Part shown: piece by piece, positions 54,418-61,600 of the stretch
Layout of the letters: the number at the start of each line of letters is the position of its first letter
How positions within the stretch are numbered: position 1 is the stretch's first letter
Assembly (NCBI RefSeq): GCF_012396125.1
Contig: NZ_JAAXOX010000004.1
Span: 62,001 to 126,000, forward strand
DNA length: 64,000 nt
From: Cellulomonas denverensis
Lineage (GTDB): Bacteria > Actinomycetota > Actinomycetes > Actinomycetales > Cellulomonadaceae
Direction of reading: 5' to 3'
Notes under the pieces: model-generated
Seen by the model: the letters and a program-made list of their open reading frames with translations, nothing else
Told to the model about the DNA's origin: nothing
Databases searched by the model: none
Made by a program: the position numbers and the translations under genes

Positions 54418-54693
54418 TCAGAACGGATCGAACTCCGTCACCCGGGTGCGCCAGTACTCCGCGCCGTCCCGGGTCCGGGTGAGCAGACCCGCCTCGATCA
54501 GGTCGCGGCGGATACCTACCGGGTCCTGCACGATCGCGGCGAGGCGCTCGGTCAGCTCCGGTTCGGTGAGCGGTTCCTCCAGCTCGCTCACCCGCGGGGC
54601 CAGCCAGCGCAGCACCAGGCCGCGATCCGCCTGGCGACGGGGCAACCGCTCCAGCCGGCCCTTGACCAGGAAGCGCTCCGGATCCTGCACCAT
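54418..54693 (-). CDS. DUF2087-type small protein
   Basis: A 91-residue protein with the DUF2087 pattern: F-x-K-GRLERLPRRQADRGLVLRWLA at the N-terminus (given in part), then EPLTEPELTERLAAIVQDPVGIRRDLIEAG and a final YWR. Members are often fused to or next to winged-helix regulators, and the fold looks like a small DNA-binding helix bundle. AGGAGG is 5-6 nt before the ATG. Convergent with fic and divergent from the PBP gene. Confidence 0.85.
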   Translation of the reverse strand: MVQDPERFLVKGRLERLPRRQADRGLVLRWLAPRVSELEEPLTEPELTERLAAIVQDPVGIRRDLIEAGLLTRTRDGAEYWRTRVTEFDPF

Positions 54694-54798
54694 CGCCGTC
54701 CTCCTCCGCCGGGTCCGGCCACGAGCCTGCCACTACTCGGTTCCGAATTGTGACCGGATGGCCGCGCTGGGTGTGCGCTCCTCCCCTAGCGTGGGCCC

Positions 54799-57159
54799 AT
54801 GGTCAGGCCGCCGCGCAGCTCCCGACGCCGGATGTCCGTGTTCACCGCACTCGCTCTGGTGCTCGCGCTGGTGGGCACCTCGGCGCTCGGTGGCGTGCTC
54901 GCAGCCGGGCTGGTCGCCCCGGCGGTGGCGATGGCCGACGGCACCACCGACATGGCGGTCCAGGCGTTCCAGGACCTGCCCACCGAGCTGGAACGCCAGC
55001 CGCTGTCGGAGAAGTCGGTGATGCTCGCCTCGGACGGCACCACCGAGCTGGCCGAGTTCTGGGCCGAGAACCGGATCGTGGTGCCGCTGGCCGCGGTGAG
55101 CGAGCCGATGCAGAACGCGGTGATCGCCACCGAGGACAAGCGGTTCTACCAGCACGGCGGGATCGACCCGACCGGCATGCTCCGGGCCGCGGTGCGCAAC
55201 CTCACCAACCCCGGCCGGACCGAGGGCGCCTCGACGCTGACCCAGCAGTACATCAAGAACGTGCTGATCGAGGCCGCGGTCCGCCAGGACGATCTGGCGG
55301 CGGTGGATGCCGCGCGGGAGGCCGACGGCGCGGAGGGGTACCTGCGCAAGCTGCGGGAGGCGAAGCTCGCGATCGCGCTGGAGAAGGAGATGACCAAGGA
55401 CGAGATCCTGGAGTCGTACCTCAATATCGCGCAGTTCGGTGTGAACACCTACGGGGTGGAGGCCGCGGCGCAGCGGTTCTTCAGCACCTCCGCCGCCGAG
55501 CTGAACTACCTGCAGGCCGCCACCATCGCCGGGATCACCCAGAGCCCGACCGCCTTCGACCCGGTGCGCAACCCGGAGGGCTCCCAGGAGCGCCGCGACC
55601 GGGTGCTGCGCCTGATGCGCGAACAGGACTACATCACCGCCGAGGAGCTCACCGCCGGGCTGGCCACCCCGCTGGCCGACACCCTGGTGGTCAGCGAACC
55701 GCGGGTGGGCTGCATGGCCGCCGAACAGACCGTGCGCGGCGCCGGGTACTTCTGCGACTACGTCACCAAGGTGATCCGCAACGACCCGGCCTTCGGCGAG
55801 ACCCCCGAGGAACGGGTGGACAAGCTCTACCGCGGCGGGCTGACCATCACCACCACCCTGGACGTGCGCGAGCAGACCATCGCCGACGAGGAGGTGAAGA
55901 ACGGCATCCCGGTGGCGGACCCCTCGGGTGTCGCGTCCTCGATCGTCACGGTGGAGCCCGGCAGCGGGAAGATCACCTCGATGGCCCAGAACCGGGTCTA
56001 CAACAACACCGAGCAGCACGGTGACCGCGAGACCGCGGTGAACTACAACACCGACTTCGACTACGGCGGCGGCAGCGGGTTCCCGCCCGGATCGACCTTC
56101 AAGCCGTTCACCCTCACCCAGTGGTTCAAGGAGGGGCACAACCTGAGCCAGGTGGTGAACGGCACCCGGTTCTCCTACCGGTTCAGCGAGTTCAACGCCC
56201 CGTGCACCGGCCTGAACGGCTCCACCGAGTACCGGTTCTCCAACGCCGAGGGCCCGCGCTCCGGCGGCATGATGACCGTGCAGCAGGCCACCTCCGGGTC
56301 GGTGAACTCCGGGTACCTGGCGATGGCCTCCCAGCTGAACCTGTGCGGGATCATCGACACCGCGACCTCGCTCGGCATCCACCGCGCGGGCGGGCCGTCC
56401 GGCGACGGGCCGTTCCAGGTGCTGCCGGCCAACGTGCTGGGCTCCGAGTCGGTCGCCCCGGTCACCATGGCCGCCGCCTTCGCCGCCTTCGCCGCGGGCG
56501 GCACGTTCTGCTCCCCGATCGCGATCCTCGCGGTCGCCGACGCGGACGGGAACCCGCTGCCGGTGCCGGACGCCGGCTGCCACCAGGCGCTGGACCCGCA
56601 GATCGCCAACGCGGTCGCCTACGCGCTCAGCGGGGTGTGGAACGGCACCGCCAGCACCAGCCCGCCGCCGTTCACCGCGGCCGGCAAGACCGGCACCACG
56701 TCCCGGAACGAGCACACCTGGTTCGTCGGGTTCACCCCGCTGCGCGCCACCGCGGTCTGGGTCGGCCACGCGGAGGCGATGGTGCCGATGCAGCGGATCA
56801 CGATCAACGGCAGCTACTACCGGAACGTCTTCGGTTCCTCGGTGGCGGTGCCGACCTGGAAGCGGTTCATGGAACGGACGCTGGAGGGGGTCGGGGTGCC
56901 GCCGTTCGGGGCGCCCAACCCGGATCAGGTGGTGGGGAAGCAGGTCGGCGTGCCCTCGGTGGTCGGCCAGAACCAGACCGCGGCGATCAGCACGTTGGCC
57001 GAGGCCGGTTTCCCGGCCCGGGTGGTCGGGTCCACGCCGCACGAGTCGGCCGCCGGGACCGTGGTGCAGCAGTCGCCCTCCGGGTCAGCGCCGCCCGGGA
57101 CCACGATCGGGCTGGTGCTGTCGACCGGGAGCCCCGCGGCGCCGCCACCGGCGGGCTGA
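54799..57159 (+). CDS. class A penicillin-binding protein with C-terminal PASTA domain
   Basis: A 786-residue bifunctional cell-wall synthase. One N-terminal membrane segment (about 14-46) precedes the GT51 glycosyltransferase with catalytic Glu112 in ATEDKRFYQHGG and EGASTLTQQYIKN. The transpeptidase domain has the acyl-Ser motif STFK (432-435), an SVN triad in SGSVNSGY and KTGT at 630-633. A PASTA domain occupies about 712-778. Several extracytoplasmic cysteines are present. TAGCGT lies exactly 6 nt before the ATG, predicting a leaderless mRNA. Confidence 0.95.
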   Translation: MVRPPRSSRRRMSVFTALALVLALVGTSALGGVLAAGLVAPAVAMADGTTDMAVQAFQDLPTELERQPLSEKSVMLASDGTTELAEFWAENRIVVPLAAVSEPMQNAVIATEDKRFYQHGGIDPTGMLRAAVRNLTNPGRTEGASTLTQQYIKNVLIEAAVRQDDLAAVDAAREADGAEGYLRKLREAKLAIALEKEMTKDEILESYLNIAQFGVNTYGVEAAAQRFFSTSAAELNYLQAATIAGITQSPTAFDPVRNPEGSQERRDRVLRLMREQDYITAEELTAGLATPLADTLVVSEPRVGCMAAEQTVRGAGYFCDYVTKVIRNDPAFGETPEERVDKLYRGGLTITTTLDVREQTIADEEVKNGIPVADPSGVASSIVTVEPGSGKITSMAQNRVYNNTEQHGDRETAVNYNTDFDYGGGSGFPPGSTFKPFTLTQWFKEGHNLSQVVNGTRFSYRFSEFNAPCTGLNGSTEYRFSNAEGPRSGGMMTVQQATSGSVNSGYLAMASQLNLCGIIDTATSLGIHRAGGPSGDGPFQVLPANVLGSESVAPVTMAAAFAAFAAGGTFCSPIAILAVADADGNPLPVPDAGCHQALDPQIANAVAYALSGVWNGTASTSPPPFTAAGKTGTTSRNEHTWFVGFTPLRATAVWVGHAEAMVPMQRITINGSYYRNVFGSSVAVPTWKRFMERTLEGVGVPPFGAPNPDQVVGKQVGVPSVVGQNQTAAISTLAEAGFPARVVGSTPHESAAGTVVQQSPSGSAPPGTTIGLVLSTGSPAAPPPAG

Positions 57160-57168
57160 CCCGGCGGC

Positions 57169-57324
57169 TCAGGCGGTCTGGCGCAGTTCCTCGGGCTCCA
57201 CGTCCAGCGCGACCAGCACGGCCTCGCCGTCGGCGTCCTCCCGGATCCAGACCGCCACGCTGCCGCACTCGCACAGCAGCTCGACGCCGTTCCCGTCATC
57301 GAAGTAGAGGCAGTGGTGTGTCAT
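57169..57324 (-). CDS. 51-residue protein with CECG motif
   Basis: A very small acidic protein beginning MTHHCLYFDDGNG with LLCECGSVAVWI in the middle and DVEPEELRQ at the end. Three cysteines could bind a metal. It fits the gap between the convergent PBP and divergent ArsR genes, codon use is typical, and TACCGT lies 7 nt before the ATG. Function unknown; it could still be spurious. Confidence 0.55.
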   Translation of the reverse strand: MTHHCLYFDDGNGVELLCECGSVAVWIREDADGEAVLVALDVEPEELRQTA

Positions 57325-57393
57325 GTCTCCGACGGTAGAACCGACCACCGACATCCCCCGCCTCATCGGGCGGTGTGTCGCTTCTGCGCCGCA

Positions 57394-57441
57394 GGTTGTG
57401 CAACCGGCGGGTTGATCATCACCGCGCCGGGATGGTGCAAT
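57394..57441 (+). promoter_or_regulatory. promoter and possible operator of the ArsR gene
   Basis: TTGATC (57412-57417) and TGCAAT (57436-57441) are 18 bp apart, and TGCAAT is exactly 6 nt before the GTG start. A GGTTG-TG-CAACC dyad lies just upstream at 57394-57405, and GTGCAA occurs in both the dyad and the -10. Confidence 0.6.
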
Positions 57442-57447
57442 CGCCCG

Positions 57448-57870
57448 GTGGATGCGCTGACCGCCGTGCTCGCGGCCCTGGCCGACCCGACCCGGCGGGA
57501 CATCGTCGGCCGCCTCGCCGGGGGTGACGCCACCGCCGGTGAGCTGGCGGCGCCCTATGCGATCACCCCGCAGGCGGTGTCCAAGCACCTGCGGGTGCTG
57601 GAGGAGGCCGGGCTGGTCAGCCGCCGCCGCGAGGCCCAGCGGCGGCCGGTGCACCTGGAGGTGGAGCGGCTCGACCTGCTGACGATGTGGATCGAGCGGC
57701 AGCGGCGGACGGCGGTGCTGCGCGCGGCGGAGGGGGCGGCCGAGGACGCTCCGGACATCACGCCGGCCGAGGCGGAGGCGGATCGCACCCGCTCCACCCT
57801 GCACGGCGGGGCGGACCGGGTGTTCCAGCCCTGGGACCTCGGCGCCAGGCGGGTGCCGCCGGACGCCTGA
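57448..57870 (+). CDS. ArsR-family transcriptional regulator
   Basis: A 140-residue winged-helix regulator. The DNA-binding core VLAALADPTRRDIVGRLAGGDATAGELA (given in part) and ITPQAVSKHLRVLEEAGLV are of the SmtB/ArsR class without metal-binding cysteines, as in the subgroup next to SRPBCC/AHSA1 proteins. The C-terminal 45 residues are hydrophilic. No AHSA1 gene follows here. The GTG start follows a -10 box by 6 nt, so it is probably leaderless. Confidence 0.9.
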   Translation: MDALTAVLAALADPTRRDIVGRLAGGDATAGELAAPYAITPQAVSKHLRVLEEAGLVSRRREAQRRPVHLEVERLDLLTMWIERQRRTAVLRAAEGAAEDAPDITPAEAEADRTRSTLHGGADRVFQPWDLGARRVPPDA

Positions 57871-57902
57871 TCTCGCTCACCGACCTGCGACCGGCGTGGC
57901 CG

Positions 57903-58508
57903 TCAGGCGGTGTACGCCCAGTGCCAGGGCTCGCGCGGGGTGTCCTCGACGAAGCCGTAGCGGCCGCCGTTGGCCCGCATCCAGGCCTGCGCGGTGGAGT
58001 CCAGGTCCAGGTCGACGGCCATCCCCCAGCCGTGGTCGCTGGTGCCGGGCACCGCGGCCAGCCCGCCCTCGGAGTACAGGCCCTTGCGTGCGGCGACGTC
58101 GACCTGGGACTCGTACGACCGGTAGGAGTCGGTGATGCCGATGGTGACGCCCTGGGCCTTGGCGTCGGCGATCAGCCGGGTCAGGGACTCGGCGGCGGGC
58201 GCCCAGAGCCGGTGGCCGGTGTCGCCGACCTGCTGCAGGGCGGTGGTGGGGATCCGGCCGTTGCCGTAGTCCGCGAGCGCGGTGGGCACGCCGTCGGCGT
58301 TCCGGGTGGTGTCCACGGCGGGGGTCGCGGCGGCGGTTCCGGTGGTCGTCGCGGTGCCGGTCGTGGCGCCGAGCTGGCCGGCCAGGGCCTGCGCGAAGCT
58401 GGTGGTCGTCGTGCCCGTCGCGGGGCCGGTGACCCGGCTGCTGAGGTCGGCCAGGTCGGCCTGGATGGCGGCGATCCGGGATGTGATGCCGGCGATGCCC
58501 TCGGTCAT
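57903..58508 (-). CDS. M15-family D-Ala-D-Ala carboxypeptidase-like protein
   Basis: A 201-residue protein with the VanY/M15 zinc site: His159 and Asp166 in GTSDHGWGMAVDLD and His196 in EPWHWAY, with SYRSYESQ before them. The N-terminal 25 residues form an amphipathic helix (GITSRIAAIQADLADLSSRV) followed by a Thr/Ala-rich linker. No signal peptide is seen, unusual for a cell-wall peptidase. Similar N-termini occur on cell-wall enzymes exported by flagellar systems, but no flagellar gene is in view. It follows the giant IPT gene on the same strand after two hairpins. Confidence 0.87.
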   Translation of the reverse strand: MTEGIAGITSRIAAIQADLADLSSRVTGPATGTTTTSFAQALAGQLGATTGTATTTGTAAATPAVDTTRNADGVPTALADYGNGRIPTTALQQVGDTGHRLWAPAAESLTRLIADAKAQGVTIGITDSYRSYESQVDVAARKGLYSEGGLAAVPGTSDHGWGMAVDLDLDSTAQAWMRANGGRYGFVEDTPREPWHWAYTA

Positions 58509-58592
58509 GCGGTCTGGTCCTTCCCTGTCCCGGTTCCCATCGGCGGGCGGTCCGGGGAGTTGAGGGAGCATGCCCGGTTCCCGGCCGGGCAA

Positions 58593-58677
58593 GCCACTGC
58601 CCCGTCCCGGGTGCGGTCGGGAACGGGGCAGTGGCGGTCGGGGTGGGGCCCCGCCGTCGGCGGGTGGGCGGGGCCCC
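58593..58677 (-). terminator. two tandem hairpins after the IPT gene
   Basis: The first after the stop pairs 58645-58655 with 58667-58677 (11 bp, all G/C). The second pairs 58593-58605 with 58623-58635 (13 bp). Together they should separate the IPT transcript from the M15 gene. Confidence 0.8.
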
Positions 58678-58683
58678 GGTCGG

Positions 58684-61600
58684 TCAGCGGATCGGGATCG
58701 CCGACCGAGCTCGGCGGCGGACGACGGCCCGCCGGATGACCAGCAACCCGGCCCCGGCGACCACCAGGAGCAGGGCCGCCCAGGGCGTGCCGCCGGTCGG
58801 GGCACCGGTGGTCGCGAGCCGCCACGGGTTCAGCCCGTCGACGGAGCGGGCGACCGCCCAGGCGGCGTCACCGACGTAGGTCAGGGTGACCGCGGTGGTG
58901 CCGCCGGGGGTGATGACGATCGCGGTCTGCGCCCCGGTGCTGCAGGGCGGGGCCGTGAAGGTCAGCACGGTGCCGTCGCCGGAGACCGTGACCTGGTCGG
59001 CCGGGATCAGCTGCCCGCACAGGTAGACCGAGGTCGCACCGGGCACGAAGCCGGAGCCGCCCAGGGTCACCGCGATCCCCCCGCTGCTCGGGATCGTGCC
59101 CGGGTCGGACCCGGTGACCACCGGCGGGCCGGGCAGGGCGGCGTCGGCCACGTACTGGTAGCTCAGCGTCGCGGACTGCTGCACCCCGGCGGTGACCACC
59201 AGAGGCACGGTGCCGACCGGGTTCGCCGGCGTGACCGCGAGGAGCACGTCGGCGTCCAGCACCGTCACCGCGGCCGACACCCCGTTGAACGTGACCACGG
59301 TGTCGCCGGGCACGAACCCGGTGCCGGTGATCGTCACGGTCTGGCCACCCGAGGCCGGTCCGACCCGCGGGGTGTACGCGGTCACGGTGAGCGGGTCCTC
59401 GGTGCCGCCGGGCCCGGTCGCGTCGTCGTAGCTGAACGCGCCGGGCAGCACCGTGGTGCCGTCCTGGTTGGTGAACGCCACGTCCACCGGGCCCACGTCG
59501 TGCGCCGGTGTGCTGACCACGGCGGTGTCCGGGCTCGCGCTGAGGATGGTCGCGTCCAGCCCGTCGAAGGTGACGGAGCTGAGCGTGTCCAGCCCGGTCC
59601 CGGTCAGGGTGACCTCGGTGCCGCCGGTGGTCGGCCCGGTGCCGGGGTCGATCGCCTCGACGGTCGGCCCGTCGTCGGCCAGGTACCCGTATCCGTCGGC
59701 CAGCACGGCGTCCTGGCCGGGCAGCTCGACCGTGACCTCGACCAGTCCGGGCTCGTGCTCCGGTGCCACCACGGTCAGCGTGCTCGGCACGGCGAACAGC
59801 ACCGGGCCCTGCGGGGAGGTCACCTGTGGCGCGGTGCCCGGCACGCCGTCGAACAGCACCCGGGTGGCCGGGCCGAGGTTCCCGCCGTCGATGGTGACGG
59901 TGGTGCCACCCTCGTCCGGGCCCTGCGGCGGGGTGACCGAGGTGATCGACGGCGGCTCGTAGCCGAGCTGACCGGCGGACACCGTGCCGGCCGGGAAGGT
60001 CAGCAGTACCGGGACCGCGCCGTCCAGCTCGGAGGGCGGCACGGTGACCGTCACCGAGCTGCCGTCCCCGGCGACCGTCAGGCCGGTGGCCTCGATGTCG
60101 TTGATCCGGACCCCGGTGACGTTGTCCAGCCCGCTGCCGGAGATCACCAGCTGGTCGCCGCCGTGGGTGGGCACCAGCGCCGGGGTCAGCGAGCCGACGG
60201 TGGCCTGCGACCCGTCGTCGGCGTAGGTCAGGTCACCGGCGGGCAGGGCCCCGGCCGGGAACACCACCTCGACCGTGGCGGTGCCCGGGTCGGTGCCGGC
60301 CGGGGCGGTGAAGGTGAGGCCGGTGCCGTCCTCGGCGACCACCACGTCCTCGGCCGCCACCCCGTCCACGGTGACCCCGGTGGCGCCGGACAGCCCGGTG
60401 CCGGTCAGGGTCACGGTGACACCACCGGACAGCGGGACCTGATCCGGGTCGATCGCGTCGACCGTGGCCCCGGAGCCGTCGTCCAGGTAGGTGAAGGCGC
60501 CGTCGAGCGTCACGTCCAGCCCCGGCTGGACCAGCACCACCGTCACCGTGCCCACGGCGTGCGCCGGGGTGGTGAAGGTGACCGTGCCGCCGGTGGCGTC
60601 GACGTCGGTGGCGGGCAGTCCGTCCACCTGCACCGCGGTGACCGCGCCCAGGTCGGTGCCGGTGACGGTGACCTCGGTGCCGCCGCCGGCCGGGCCCTGC
60701 TCCGGCGCCAGACCGGTGACGGTGGAACCGGTGTAGGTCAGGCCGCCGGCCAGCACGTCGCCGCCCGGGGTGGTCAGCAGCACCGGCAGCTCACCGGTGA
60801 CCTCGCTCGCCGGGATGGTGACGGTCAGGGTGTCGCCGTCGACCGTCAGACCGGTCGCCTCGACCCCGCCGATCGTGACGGTGGTGACCGCGTCCAGGCC
60901 GGAGCCGGTCACGGTGAGGGTGCCGCCACCGGCGACCGGGCTGGTCGCCGGGCTGAGGCCGTCCACCACCACGCCGGTGCCGTCGGCCAGGTACTCGTAG
61001 CCGCCGGTCACGGTCACATCCGCCCCCGGCAGCTCGACCACCACGTCCACCACTCCGGCGGCGCTCGACGGGGTGCGCACGGTCAGCTCGGAGTCCGAGA
61101 CCACGGTCAGGCCGATCCCGGCCGCGCCGCCGAAGCTCACCCCGGTGGCGCCGGACAGTCCGGTGCCGGTGATCGTCACCAGCGTGTCCCCGCCGGTCGG
61201 CCCCTCGGCCGGGCTGACCCCGGTGACCGCCGGGGCGACGTAGGTGAGCGTCCCGGCGTCCAGGGTGCCGGCCGGGAACTCGATCACCACGGCGACCGGC
61301 CCTGCGGCGTCGGCGGCCGGGATGGTCACCGTGATCGTGCTGCCGTCCCCGGCCACCGTGAGGTCCTGCGCCGCGACGCCGCCGACGGTGACACCGGTGG
61401 CGCCGGACAGCCCGGTGCCGGTGACGGTCAGCGTCCCGCCTCCGGCGGTGCTCGTGGTGGCCGGGGCGAGCCCGGTCACGGTGGCGCCGGAGCCGTCCTC
61501 CAGGTACTCGAAGCCGTCGGCGGCGGTGGCGTCCGCACCCGGCAGGGCGATCACGACGTCCACCGTGCCCGGCGCGTGGGCCGGGGTGGGGGCGGTGATC

